64,000 nt of DNA from NCBI RefSeq assembly GCF_002414005.1, contig NZ_DHYG01000067.1, positions 1 through 64,000 of the forward strand. Reading direction: 5' to 3'. Below are positions 34,181 through 43,045 of the stretch, piece by piece (the first letter of the stretch is position 1; each line of letters opens with the position of its first letter). Below the pieces are notes generated by a model. It was not told the origin of the DNA and ran no database searches. It saw only the letters and a program-made list of their open reading frames with translations. The translations under genes were made by a program, and so were the position numbers. This DNA comes from Psychrobacter sp. UBA5136 (lineage in GTDB: Bacteria; Pseudomonadota; Gammaproteobacteria; Pseudomonadales; Moraxellaceae).

Positions 34181-34247
34181 CAACTGGGATAAATTTTCCT
34201 TGATTGTTGCTATCACAGAGGCTACGAAAAAAAATTTATCCCAGTTG
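34181..34247. repeat. Dispersed palindromic element, copy 1
   Basis: CAACTGGGATAAATTTT (34181-34197) and AAAATTTATCCCAGTTG (34231-34247) form a perfect 17-bp inverted repeat around a 33-base core containing CACAGAGGCTACG. It lies 49 bases past the stop of the minus-strand ydcF-like gene. A second copy is at 40503-40578 and a half copy at 130-151. Confidence 0.85.
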
Positions 34248-34295
34248 CCTCTATATCTGTTTTAAAGTGAATCCACGATAGCTTTCAAATTGACG

Positions 34296-35099
34296 CTATT
34301 CAGTAGGCGTCTTGACGACGTTGCCTCTAGGGGTTAACAGCTGCTGCGAGGTCACATCGTTGGCATGACGACAGTTTGCTTGCGGGCGTATCACATCACG
34401 TAAGTAAGCGGCGATTTCATAAACCGCGCGCCGCGAATGGCTTAAATTTTGCGCCGGCTCCATCCAATCGCGCTGCACCGGTAAAGGAGCATTGATCGGT
34501 GTGCTATTGATACCGTTTAGGGCAAACTGCCTTCTTGCTCGCGCCATATGGTAGCTATCAGTGATAAGATAAACATGATACAGAGGAATACGCTTGGCGG
34601 TAAAACGGGCATTTTCGCAGGTATTCATGCTGGCATTTTCGCTAATCAAACCATCAATACCATGGTCGATAAGCCATTGACCGAGCCAAGGCGCCTCAGC
34701 ACCACTGAGGACGATAGGCAGCGGCAAATCGTGATAGGCAGTTGCCGCCGTACGAGCGCGATTGAGACTATAGCTATTGAGGATAGTTTGATTGTTATTG
34801 TCATTGGTCAGACCGCCGCCTAAGACCACATAAGCAGTTGGCGGAGAGCTCATGGCGGCTGGCGGCACTTTTGGCAAAGGTAAATGACCCAAGATATACA
34901 CTACCGCTTGTGAAAATAGCGGGGTAAATAAACTGATAAGGACGAGAATAACCGCCGTTGAGCCAAGTAAAAAGGTGGCATTGATAATACGAAACAGCTT
35001 TATCATCCGCTCAGCTGAACGTAAGTAAGAGCGCCATAAGCGCCTAGACCATGATCGCTTAGACCACATGCTCATCATATCCGATAGAGCCGTCAGCAT
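34296..35099 (-). CDS. YdcF/ElyC family protein (DUF218)
   Basis: A 267-residue inner-membrane protein of the YdcF/SanA/ElyC group. An N-terminal membrane segment (about residues 36-60) is followed by a second hydrophobic stretch, then the DUF218 domain with YVVLGGGL near 99, NRARTAATAYHDLPLPIVLSGA and ITDSYHMARARRQF near 188. ElyC-type members affect cell-envelope precursor metabolism. The first start (35099) overlaps murB by 41 bases; ATGs at 35078 and 35069 reduce the overlap and are equally possible. Confidence 0.85.
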   Translation of the reverse strand: MLTALSDMMSMWSKRSWSRRLWRSYLRSAERMIKLFRIINATFLLGSTAVILVLISLFTPLFSQAVVYILGHLPLPKVPPAAMSSPPTAYVVLGGGLTNDNNNQTILNSYSLNRARTAATAYHDLPLPIVLSGAEAPWLGQWLIDHGIDGLISENASMNTCENARFTAKRIPLYHVYLITDSYHMARARRQFALNGINSTPINAPLPVQRDWMEPAQNLSHSRRAVYEIAAYLRDVIRPQANCRHANDVTSQQLLTPRGNVVKTPTE

Positions 35100-36219
35100 T
35101 TACCCACACTGGCTCGCGCGACAATTGAATCGCATATTTTTTATATACAATAGCCGCGATATGCTGCTGCGCCTTTGCCACATCTGCTTGCGTTGCTTGA
35201 TATGGGCTGTGATTGGTCAGCACCAACGCTTGCTGTTGATGGGTGACAATCGGTGCCAGACCATGACCCTTCAGTCCAGCCTGTTCAATTAACCAACCAG
35301 CTGCAACTTTAACTGTGGCGTCAGGCATTGGATAGCCAACGATGCTAGGATGAGCCGCTTGTAGCGCGGTAAATTGCGCTTGCGGAATAATAGGGTTTTG
35401 AAAAAAACTGCCGCAATTGGGGAGCTGTTTGGGGTCGGGCAGCTTTTGCTGGCGAATATCGATAATTGCCTGCATGACGTCAGCGGGAGTAGGCTGACTG
35501 CGCCCTTGCTCTCTAGCATAGCGCTGCGCAACCGTTTGCACATCGCCATAGCTGGCAAGGATTCTGCTAGCATCAGTATGTAAACGAAAACCCACGCGGC
35601 TGATTAGCCACGTATTAGGCGCGCGTTTAAAAATACTGTCGCGATAGCCAAATTCGCAGTCTGCTGCTGTTAGATGATGCCAAGTTTGGGTTGGCAGGTG
35701 ATAAGCCCGTACGTACTGCAGGCAATCTTCTAATTGCACACCATAAGCGCCAATATTTTGTATGGGCGCCGCGCCCGTCAGGCCCGGTATCAATGCCAGA
35801 TTTTCAAGTCCATACCAACCTTTAGCCACCGTATGCAGCACCAAGTCATGCCAGTTTTCACCCGCCATTACCTCGATATCGACGTGACGGTCTGTCTGCG
35901 CAGTCACAGTGACACCGCGCATTTGCGGACGTAAGACGATAGTGTTTAATTGCGCCGGTAATAGAACATTGCTGCCGCCCGAGAGTACAAATAACGGCTT
36001 ATTAGACGCCTCTTTTACATAGTTTGCCATAAAGGCATCAAGTTGCGCCTCATCCGTTAGCATGACGACCTCATCTGCTATACATGACAGAGCCATAGTA
36101 TTGCTATGGGACAAATCATTATGGGACAAATCGGCTGACTGAACTTGCGGTAAGTCATCCGCTAGTTTGGTTGATGTCGTAGGTTGTGCATTAGAATCGA
36201 GGCGTAAAGCTGAGGTCAT
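35059..36219 (-). CDS. murB: UDP-N-acetylenolpyruvoylglucosamine reductase MurB
   Basis: FAD enzyme that reduces the enolpyruvyl group to give UDP-MurNAc for peptidoglycan. LSGGSNVLLPA, ALIPGLTGAAPIQNIGAYG, FGYRDSIFK and the catalytic GSFFQNP are all present, and the C-terminus (HQQQALVL) is of the E. coli type. The 386 residues exceed E. coli MurB (342) by an N-terminal extension of about 40 with the repeated DLSHNDLSHS. The frame is open to a TTG at 36246; the ATG at 36219 is preferred. It overlaps the downstream ydcF-like gene. Confidence 0.95.
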   Translation of the reverse strand: MTSALRLDSNAQPTTSTKLADDLPQVQSADLSHNDLSHSNTMALSCIADEVVMLTDEAQLDAFMANYVKEASNKPLFVLSGGSNVLLPAQLNTIVLRPQMRGVTVTAQTDRHVDIEVMAGENWHDLVLHTVAKGWYGLENLALIPGLTGAAPIQNIGAYGVQLEDCLQYVRAYHLPTQTWHHLTAADCEFGYRDSIFKRAPNTWLISRVGFRLHTDASRILASYGDVQTVAQRYAREQGRSQPTPADVMQAIIDIRQQKLPDPKQLPNCGSFFQNPIIPQAQFTALQAAHPSIVGYPMPDATVKVAAGWLIEQAGLKGHGLAPIVTHQQQALVLTNHSPYQATQADVAKAQQHIAAIVYKKYAIQLSREPVWVNADGSIGYDEHVV

Positions 36220-36312
36220 AACATAGCCTATGGGGCAAATAAACAAAAAGTAATGCGGCGTTTATTATAAAGGATACAGGGCGTAAAGGTGCAGAAATAT
36301 AACGCTTTATCG

Positions 36313-36810
36313 CTAAGCGGTTTTCCAGCTTTCAATCCAAGCTTGGGCACTAGATTCGATCCGTTCAATCACTTCTTCAAAATCATCGGCGTCGCCTTGA
36401 TAAGGATCTGGCACATCATCGCCGCCGTAAGTCGGATCTTCTTCGCTAAATAGCGCCAGTTTGGCAAGTTTGCCCTCTGTATCGCTGATGCTGTCTTTGA
36501 TGGCTTTTAGGTCGGCTAAGTTTTGCGCATCCATCGCCAAAATCAAATCAAAATTGCGGAAGTCATCAGCGCTTACTTGGCGCGCGACCAATTTACTGAT
36601 GTTATAACCATGGGCTTTGGCATGGCGCTGCGCACGTTCGTCTGGCGCATGACCGATGTGCCAGTCTCCCGTCCCTGCCGAATCCACTTTCATCGCCAGT
36701 CCAGCAATCGCTGCTTGCTGACGGAAAATCTCTTCGGCAGTTGGGGAGCGGCAAATATTGCCCAAACAAACCACTAGAACAGAGGAAGGAGTAGACGCTT
36801 TAATTGGCAT
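36313..36810 (-). CDS. Low-molecular-weight protein-tyrosine-phosphatase
   Basis: A 165-residue phosphatase with the P-loop CLGNICRSPTAEE near residue 14 (CX5R) and the general-acid loop DDVPDPYQGDADDFEEV near 129. DSAGTGDWHIGHAPDERAQ fits the LMW-PTP family, of the eukaryote-like type. Such enzymes often act on tyrosine kinases of capsule synthesis, but no wzc- or wza-like gene is here, so the target is unknown. An open frame runs to 36858; the ATG at 36810 gives the normal length. It lies 93 bases upstream of murB on the same strand. Confidence 0.92.
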   Translation of the reverse strand: MPIKASTPSSVLVVCLGNICRSPTAEEIFRQQAAIAGLAMKVDSAGTGDWHIGHAPDERAQRHAKAHGYNISKLVARQVSADDFRNFDLILAMDAQNLADLKAIKDSISDTEGKLAKLALFSEEDPTYGGDDVPDPYQGDADDFEEVIERIESSAQAWIESWKTA

Positions 36811-36966
36811 ATAATGACCTTTTATCACAACAAAAAAACATGCTATCAAGACCAGCATGGTTAATGCGGTTGCTTAGCATGTTATCGAGTAAATTAATGG
36901 GCTGTCAGCGTAACGGTTAATACGGTGAATGGCAAGGGTAGAGGTAAAACAACAGGGTCACGCTAG

Positions 36967-37018
36967 GCAGTCAATGATAGCAAGCTGCTAAAGCAGTCAA
37001 TAATAGCAAGCTGTTAAA
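36967..37018. repeat. Tandem 26-bp duplication
   Basis: The unit starting GCAGTCAATGATAGCAAG (36967-36992) is repeated at 36993-37018 with two changes. The second copy ends just past the stop of the hslR-like gene. Confidence 0.75.
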
Positions 37019-37029
37019 CCTCGCAGCCT

Positions 37030-37470
37030 TTAGTCTTGCTTGCTTTTAAAGCGCTGCAAATCACGACGCTCTTTTTTATTGGGTTTATTATCAGGACGGG
37101 CAAGATTGGCAAGTTTGCGCTGTTCGGCATAATAGGCGCGGCGCTCTACGCTTTCCTCAGTCTCAGAATACAGCACTTGGGCGGCCGTCGCGTTACCACG
37201 CTGTGCGCTTAGCGCTTCGACAATCACTGTTTTTTCAGTCATCGCGGTGGCTGAGCCTTGGCGAATACTGAGTTCATCACCAACGGCAATCTCTTTACTG
37301 GTTTTTACGCGGCTCCCAGCGTAATGGACGCGTCCGCTCTCGATGGCTTCTTTAGCAAGGGTGCGGGTGCGATAAAAGCGTGCGGCCCATAACCATTTAT
37401 CAAGCCGCATACGCACCGTATCTGGTTGGCTATGGCTCGGCTGATTGTGGTTTTTATTGTGTTTACTCAT
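37030..37470 (-). CDS. hslR: S4-domain RNA-binding heat-shock protein Hsp15-like
   Basis: A 146-residue protein with an S4 domain near residues 20-80: VRMRLDKWLWAARFYRTRTL and GRVHYAGSRVKTSKEIAVGD. Hsp15 binds 50S subunits carrying stalled nascent chains and helps recycle them. The C-terminus is basic and ends in RFKSKQD, as in the family. The preceding TTG is less likely than the ATG at 37470, which has GAGG five bases upstream. Nothing else in the neighbourhood belongs to the heat-shock response. Confidence 0.92.
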   Translation of the reverse strand: MSKHNKNHNQPSHSQPDTVRMRLDKWLWAARFYRTRTLAKEAIESGRVHYAGSRVKTSKEIAVGDELSIRQGSATAMTEKTVIVEALSAQRGNATAAQVLYSETEESVERRAYYAEQRKLANLARPDNKPNKKERRDLQRFKSKQD

Positions 37471-37632
37471 CAAAACCTCATAAATATCAATAAACTAAGA
37501 TAATAATGGTGGTTTTTTTGGGAATTAAAAGAGCGCTAAGCGATTAAAGTCATTAAAAAGCGGCTCGTATAGATAAATAGAAAGTTTAAAGCCAATAAGA
37601 CCTCGGTACATGCCATAGGACCCTCAATATTA

Positions 37633-37667
37633 GTAAGCGGCCAATTTTAGTTAAATAAGCCGCTTAC
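37633..37667 (-). terminator. Hairpin downstream of ilvA
   Basis: GTAAGCGGC (37633-37641) pairs with GCCGCTTAC (37659-37667) around a 17-base loop. There is no good T run on the minus strand, so a terminator role is only likely by position. Confidence 0.5.
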
Positions 37668-37733
37668 CCTATGTTGTCATTGTGCTGTCATCGTTATTGC
37701 TAAAAATTTGTTTTTAGAGTTTGTTTTAAAAAC

Positions 37734-39287
37734 CTACTTTAAAAACAACTGATAGCCGATATTGCCATTGAGCATGGTGCAGTCATAACCAATATCAAGA
37801 AGCGCATCTTGTAGCTGGCGAGAGTTGCCCTCAGAGGCTTGTAAGCCAACCAATACACGACCTTCAGCGGCACCATGATTGCGATAATGGAATAAGGTAA
37901 TATTAAAGTCATCGCCCAGTTTTTCTAAGAAAGTTAGCAGTGCGCCCGGACGTTCTGGGAAAACCACACTTAATAACTGCTCATTTTCGACATGGGCATG
38001 ACCGCCAATCAAATAACGAATATGAGATTTGGCAATATCATCATCGGTTAAATCATGTGCTTGATAGCCATCGGCTGCCAACTGGGCGCTAATCGTTTGA
38101 CGCTCTTTCTCGCCTTCTTTTAGAGCGATACCGACAAATATTGACGCAGGCTCCATCGAGTCTGGCGATTTTTTACTATCAGCGCGGTAGTTAAACTCAG
38201 TGATGTTACGGCCATGCAGGCTGCGGCAGAAGTTTAAGAAAGCGCCCGTTTGCTCAGGAATGGTCACGCCAAAGATCGCTTCTTTTTTCTCACCAATCTC
38301 CGTACGCTCAGCGATATAGCGCAGACGGTCAAAGTTCATGTTGGCGCCGCAGATGATACCAACGCAGTTTTTACCTTGTAAATTATTGGCTTCAATATAT
38401 TTTTTCATGCCCGCAACGGACAAGGCGCCGGCAGGTTCAACGATGCTACGGTTTTCTTCAAAGATATCCTTTACTGCCGCGCAGACTTCATCGTTTGTAC
38501 AGGTAACAACGTCAGTCTCGACTAAGGGACCTGAGGCATCGCTTTTTTGCATCCGTACGACCTCAAAAGGCAATTCGCCAATTTGGGCAACGGCCACGCC
38601 ATCAACGAATAAGCCAACTTGCTTAAGCTTGACGCGCTCATTGGCTTCAAGTGCCGCTTTAAGAGAAGCGGATTGTTCTGCTTCGACCGCGATGACTTTA
38701 ACATGCGGCGCTACTTCACCTAGAAATGCCGCCACGCCAGCAACCAAACCACCGCCGCCCACCGCAACGAAAACATAATCCATGTTGCGCCACTGCTGGG
38801 TTAATTCCAGACCAATAGTGCCTTGTCCGGCAATGACCAATTCATCATCATAAGGCGGAATAAAGGTTAAGCCCTCCGTCTCAGCACGATTGATTGCATA
38901 GCGATTTGCTTCATCAAAGCTGTCGCCATGCAAATCGACGTTACCGCCCAGCGCGCGTACCGCATCGACTTTAATATCCGGTGTGGTGGTTGGCATCACA
39001 ATGATGTTATTCAAGTCAAGCTTACGGGCAGAGTAGGCAACACCTTGCGCATGATTACCTGCCGAAGCACAAATGACGCCGCGCGCTTTTTGCGCATCGC
39101 TCAACTGGCTAATACGATTATACGCACCGCGCAATTTAAAGGATTTAACCGGTTGCAAATCTTCGCGCTTAAATCGAATATCATTGGCAAAACGCTGGGT
39201 CAGCTTTGGAGCAGCTTCAAGTGGTGTTTGAATGGCAACGTCATAAACGGTGGCTTGCAAGATGGCTCGTACCCAGTGTGACAGCAT
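37734..39287 (-). CDS. ilvA: Threonine ammonia-lyase, biosynthetic (IlvA)
   Basis: PLP enzyme that turns threonine into 2-oxobutanoate, the first step to isoleucine. The PLP lysine is in VKSFKLRGAYNR near residue 50, the phosphate loop is VGGGGLVAG, and SAGNHAQGVA is present. Two ACT-like regulatory domains occupy residues about 330-517, with FLNFCRSLHGRNITEF and PGALLTFLEKL, so isoleucine feedback is expected. Length (517) agrees with E. coli IlvA. No other branched-chain gene is adjacent. Confidence 0.96.
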   Translation of the reverse strand: MLSHWVRAILQATVYDVAIQTPLEAAPKLTQRFANDIRFKREDLQPVKSFKLRGAYNRISQLSDAQKARGVICASAGNHAQGVAYSARKLDLNNIIVMPTTTPDIKVDAVRALGGNVDLHGDSFDEANRYAINRAETEGLTFIPPYDDELVIAGQGTIGLELTQQWRNMDYVFVAVGGGGLVAGVAAFLGEVAPHVKVIAVEAEQSASLKAALEANERVKLKQVGLFVDGVAVAQIGELPFEVVRMQKSDASGPLVETDVVTCTNDEVCAAVKDIFEENRSIVEPAGALSVAGMKKYIEANNLQGKNCVGIICGANMNFDRLRYIAERTEIGEKKEAIFGVTIPEQTGAFLNFCRSLHGRNITEFNYRADSKKSPDSMEPASIFVGIALKEGEKERQTISAQLAADGYQAHDLTDDDIAKSHIRYLIGGHAHVENEQLLSVVFPERPGALLTFLEKLGDDFNITLFHYRNHGAAEGRVLVGLQASEGNSRQLQDALLDIGYDCTMLNGNIGYQLFLK

Positions 39288-39644
39288 AATGATTCCTAAA
39301 CAGTGTGAAGATAAATGAAAAAGTGCAAATGGTTTAAAAGTAGGTATTTATAACTAGCCAGCTACATAAGATAAGTAGCTATAAATCGCCATAAACCAAG
39401 CACAAAAACGAAATAGATTAGCCTATGCTGATTTTCACTATCTTGCAAGACACAATTGCAAATTTGTGGGGACTGCGCAGTAGGGAGTTTTTGTAATGAT
39501 TGCAATGAGAAGAGATAATGAGTATTTAGAATAGGATTTACGCTAACATCCTATAAAGCCATCGGTTATAATAAGCGCGCATTTTACTTCTTTTATCGTT
39601 TTACCTGTCTCAAAGTGATACGTTTATTTTTCCAAGGATTTATG
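39288..39644. other. Divergent spacer between ilvA and rpiA
   Basis: About 355 AT-rich bases without a gene. A TATAAT at 39567-39572 is a plausible minus-10 box for rpiA. AAGGA at 39634-39638 is the ribosome-binding site that favours the start at 39645. Confidence 0.5.
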
Positions 39645-40304
39645 ATGAGTGATCAGCAAGCACAAAAGCAAGCCGCAGCCAAAGCTGCCCTCCGCTATAT
39701 CGAAGATGACATGATACTTGGGGTAGGGACGGGCAGTACGGTCAACTGTCTGATTGAGCTGCTGCCGACGTTAAGACTTGCTGGCGCGGTTGCAAGCTCA
39801 CAGGTCACCGAAGATAAGCTGCGCGCCTTGGGTATCGACATCGTCGATTTAAACTTTGCCGGTCAGCTTGATGTTTATATCGATGGCGCTGATGAGGTAA
39901 ATGAGCATTTGCAATTGATTAAAGGTGGCGGCGGCGCGCTAACGCGTGAAAAAATAGTCGCCGCAGCGTCCAATAAGTTTGTTTGCATGGTTGATGAAAG
40001 CAAAAGTGTGCAATGCTTGGGGCGCGAGTTTCCCGTACCGATTGAAGTGCTACCGCAGGCGCGCTCGTATGTGGCAAGGCAGCTAGCCCGATTAGGCGGT
40101 GAGCCTGTTTATCGTGAAGACTTTGTCACTGATTATGGCAATGTGATTTTAGATACCTATGATTTGGATGTGAGTAATCCGTTAGCGTTTGAGCAAGAGT
40201 TAAATAATATCGTTGGTGTGGTTTGTAATGGAATTTTTGCCGCCAACCAAGCCGATGTATTGCTTAGAGCGGGCAATGATGGCGTGACGACTTTGACGCG
40301 ATAA
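39645..40304 (+). CDS. rpiA: Ribose-5-phosphate isomerase A
   Basis: Interconverts ribose 5-phosphate and ribulose 5-phosphate in the pentose phosphate pathway. GVGTGSTVNCLIE near residue 26, DGADEV near 82, KGGGGALTREKIVA near 94 and the C-terminal GNDGVTTLTR are typical. The 219 residues match the E. coli protein. Two ATGs lie side by side (39642 and 39645) and the reading frame extends further upstream to 39615; the AAGGA site fits the second ATG best. Confidence 0.96.
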   Translation: MSDQQAQKQAAAKAALRYIEDDMILGVGTGSTVNCLIELLPTLRLAGAVASSQVTEDKLRALGIDIVDLNFAGQLDVYIDGADEVNEHLQLIKGGGGALTREKIVAAASNKFVCMVDESKSVQCLGREFPVPIEVLPQARSYVARQLARLGGEPVYREDFVTDYGNVILDTYDLDVSNPLAFEQELNNIVGVVCNGIFAANQADVLLRAGNDGVTTLTR

Positions 40305-40362
40305 ATTGTAAATGGATTAGGTTTACGCTAAATAAAGCCGTAATCAATAAACCGTAAACCAT

Positions 40363-40400
40363 AAAAAAGGCAGGGCATTAAAATATGCGCTGCCTTTTTT
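40363..40400 (+). terminator. Terminator after rpiA
   Basis: AAAAAAGGCAG and CTGCCTTTTTT form the stem, extended inward by GCAT/ATGC past one mismatch. A and T runs flank it. Confidence 0.9.
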
Positions 40401-40502
40401 GTATCTGTTAATTTTATACCTACTGGTTTAGCAAAATCTCAAGTTGTGCTTTTTAACAGCTTATAGTCGATGCTAAATAAAATAAATACATTATTTAATA
40501 AC

Positions 40503-40578
40503 GCGAGACTGGGGTAAATTTTTCTTGTTTGCTGTGCCTACGTCAACAGAGGCTGCAAAAAATTCATCCCAGCCTCGC
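40503..40578. repeat. Dispersed palindromic element, copy 2
   Basis: GCGAGACTGGGGTAAATTTTT at the left and AAAAAATTCATCCCAGCCTCGC at the right form an imperfect inverted repeat; one of the mismatches is a G-T pair. The core has AACAGAGGCTGC, shared with copy 1. It lies about 32 bases past the stop of the minus-strand argF gene, the same relation as copy 1 to its neighbour. Confidence 0.85.
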
Positions 40579-40609
40579 TGTATCTTTTTCACATTAGAGT
40601 ACTATATTT

Positions 40610-41533
40610 TTAGGCAGGTAGCTTAATTTTGTCTTTTAATAAAAATTCCATCAAGGCTTTTTGCGCATGTAAGCGGTTTTCCGCTTCGTCCCAAACCACT
40701 GAGCGCGGATCATCGAGCATATCGTGGGAGATTTCTTCGCCGCGATGCGCAGGCAAGCAGTGCATAAACACCACTTCAGGGTCGGCTTTATCAAGCAGTG
40801 ATGGCGTGACTTGATAGGGCGCAAAACGACGGGCGCGAGTGTTTTGTTCGGACTCTTGTCCCATGCTTGCCCATACATCGGTGACGATTAAGTTTGAATC
40901 TTTTGCTGCCTCTTGTACATCTTCGACCAAGCTCACGCAATGCGAGAAGCGTTTCATCAGCTCAGGGTCAGGCTCAAAACCGTAGGGCGCGGCGACGCGT
41001 AGCTCAAAGCCAAACTGATTGGCGGCTTGCATGTAGGAGGCGCACATATTGTTGCCATCACCAACCCAAGTAACGATTTTATTTTCGATACTGCCGCGAT
41101 GCTCATAATACGTCTGCATATCGGCAAGCAGCTGGCATGGATGGAATTCGTCGGTTAGGGCGTTGATAATAGGAACGCTTGAGTATTCAGCAAAGGTTTC
41201 AACTTTTTCGTGCCCAAAGGTACGAATCATAATGATATCGACCATGCTTGAGATAACGCGAGCGGAGTCTTCTAGCGGCTCACCGCGACCAAGCTGGGTG
41301 TCATTTGGTGATAAAAAGATAGCACTGCCGCCAAACTGACCCATGCCAGTCTCAAATGAGATACGCGTACGGGTGGATGATTTCTCAAAAATCATACCAA
41401 GCGTGCGCCCAACAAAGGGCTGATAAATCTCGCCAGCGTGTTGCATTTTGCGCAATTCACAAGCGCGTTTGATGAGGTTTTCTAGTTCTTGTTTGGTTAA
41501 ATCAGATAAGGTCAAAAAATGGCGCAAACTCAT
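40610..41533 (-). CDS. argF: Ornithine carbamoyltransferase
   Basis: Makes citrulline from ornithine and carbamoyl phosphate in arginine synthesis. The carbamoyl-phosphate motif SSTRTRISFE is near residue 53, FHPCQLLAD near 131, and the ornithine-binding HCLPAHRGEE near 259. The 307 residues match the family, and MSLRHFLTLSDLTKQEL is a normal start. There is no arcA or arcC gene nearby, so the anabolic form is likely. Confidence 0.96.
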   Translation of the reverse strand: MSLRHFLTLSDLTKQELENLIKRACELRKMQHAGEIYQPFVGRTLGMIFEKSSTRTRISFETGMGQFGGSAIFLSPNDTQLGRGEPLEDSARVISSMVDIIMIRTFGHEKVETFAEYSSVPIINALTDEFHPCQLLADMQTYYEHRGSIENKIVTWVGDGNNMCASYMQAANQFGFELRVAAPYGFEPDPELMKRFSHCVSLVEDVQEAAKDSNLIVTDVWASMGQESEQNTRARRFAPYQVTPSLLDKADPEVVFMHCLPAHRGEEISHDMLDDPRSVVWDEAENRLHAQKALMEFLLKDKIKLPA

Positions 41534-41730
41534 AGTAATCCTAGCAGTCGATCACAATCGATGAAAAATGTTACGTTGTCAGTCAGCAATCATATCGCGT
41601 CAATGCATGTACTGGGGCGACAACAAACTTTTAGTATAGCGCAATTGGGCTTAATGTAAATGTCCAATTTGCCATGCTTCAGCAGTGCTTCGCCCGTTTG
41701 GCAAACCGTCCTTACCTTACACTCTAGCGA

Positions 41731-42855
41731 TTATGACTCTGCCATTTTTCGATTTGGCCGCGCGCTTAGGCGGCATAGCAGCTCATAGCTAATCGTACCA
41801 GCATGGGCGGCGACTTCATCGACGTGCGGCGCATCACCCCACAATATCACCTTGCTATTTAAAGCCGCACTTTCTGGAACAGCGCTGACATCAATGACAA
41901 TCATATCCATGGCTACTCGTCCGATTACCGCGCATGGATAGCGTTGGTAATTTTTGGCATCGATGACTAAAACGTAAGCATTATTATCAATCACCCGTGG
42001 ATAACCATCGCCATATCCGATACTGACCAATGCCGTTTTAGTATTTTGCGCAGCTGTCCAGCGGCTGCCATAGCCGATGCCGTCACCCGCGTTGACCGTT
42101 TGTAGCGCAATAATCTGCGCGCTAAATTCCATCGCTGGCTGTAAGTCCAAATCATGGGCGCTTTTGTCAATGACAGGTGTACTGCCGTAGAGCATGATGC
42201 CCGGACGTACCCAATCGTGATGATGCTCGGGGAAATTGACAATACCCGCCGAGTTGCACAAAGAGCCTTTTATATCGCTGCTGATGGTTTCTCTTAAAAT
42301 ATGCAGCATATCGTTAAAGCGCTGGATTTGAATGGTGTTTAGTGGATGATTTTGGTCATCGGCATTGGCAAAATGGGTGGTCAAAATAAGCTGATAACCG
42401 GCTTCGTGCAAGCGTTTGGCTGCTGGAATAAGCGTTTGGTCGTTAAAGCCTAGACGGTTCATGCCAGTATTGTATTTCAGCCAAACCACTCGAGTGGCGC
42501 TAGTAGCAGGCGGAGTATTTTCTAATGCCCATATCAGTTGCGGCTCATGATGAATCACGCAGCTAATATCGTGCTGGATCGCTAGCTGCCACTCATCCTT
42601 GGTAAATGCGCCCTCAATAAGTCCGATGGTTTTATGCCAGCCCAATTGCCGCGCTTCCAATGCTTCCATCAAGGTTGCAATACCGATACCATCTGCCTGT
42701 TGCTCACCATTTTGCAATGCTGGCAAGACGGCTGCGACGCCATGACCGTAAGCATTGGCTTTGACCATAGCCAGAACTTTGGATTTTGGCGCCAGTTTTT
42801 TAACTTGAGCCAAATTATGAGTGATGGCGGCTGGCTTAATTGTAATGGTACGCAT
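41731..42855 (-). CDS. alr: Alanine racemase
   Basis: PLP enzyme supplying D-alanine for peptidoglycan. The PLP lysine is in AMVKANAYGHG near residue 30, and the catalytic tyrosine in GDGIGYGSRWTA near 257. The start ATG at 42855 has GAAGG just upstream; seven extra residues from an upstream codon are unlikely. The 374 residues are typical. It lies downstream of dnaB, an association also seen in other gammaproteobacteria (dnaB-alr). Confidence 0.95.
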   Translation of the reverse strand: MRTITIKPAAITHNLAQVKKLAPKSKVLAMVKANAYGHGVAAVLPALQNGEQQADGIGIATLMEALEARQLGWHKTIGLIEGAFTKDEWQLAIQHDISCVIHHEPQLIWALENTPPATSATRVVWLKYNTGMNRLGFNDQTLIPAAKRLHEAGYQLILTTHFANADDQNHPLNTIQIQRFNDMLHILRETISSDIKGSLCNSAGIVNFPEHHHDWVRPGIMLYGSTPVIDKSAHDLDLQPAMEFSAQIIALQTVNAGDGIGYGSRWTAAQNTKTALVSIGYGDGYPRVIDNNAYVLVIDAKNYQRYPCAVIGRVAMDMIVIDVSAVPESAALNSKVILWGDAPHVDEVAAHAGTISYELLCRLSARPNRKMAES

Positions 42856-42944
42856 AATGGCCTTCTTTATTAGCAAAGTTATTTTTATTAGTAAAACGGT
42901 TTAATCAATCAAATGGTTTTACGAGTCACGTGGTAAAGCAATAA

Positions 42945-42983
42945 AGCCAGTGCGTCATCAATTTGGCTGATGACGCACTGGCT
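42945..42983 (-). terminator. Long perfect hairpin between dnaB and alr
   Basis: AGCCAGTGCGTCATCA (42945-42960) pairs perfectly with TGATGACGCACTGGCT (42968-42983) around a 7-base loop. Only a weak T run follows on the minus strand. It may end or reduce dnaB transcription before alr. Confidence 0.75.
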
Positions 42984-43045
42984 AGTTTTATGGGTAATTG
43001 CTGATTAAGCGTAACGTTCGTTTGGTTTATTCTTTACTCAGCCGA

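Larger units (their letters stand above)
40305..40609. other. Convergent spacer with terminator and palindromic element
   Basis: 305 bases between the stops of rpiA and argF. It holds the rpiA terminator (40363-40400) and a full copy of the dispersed palindromic element (40503-40578). No gene is present. Confidence 0.7.
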
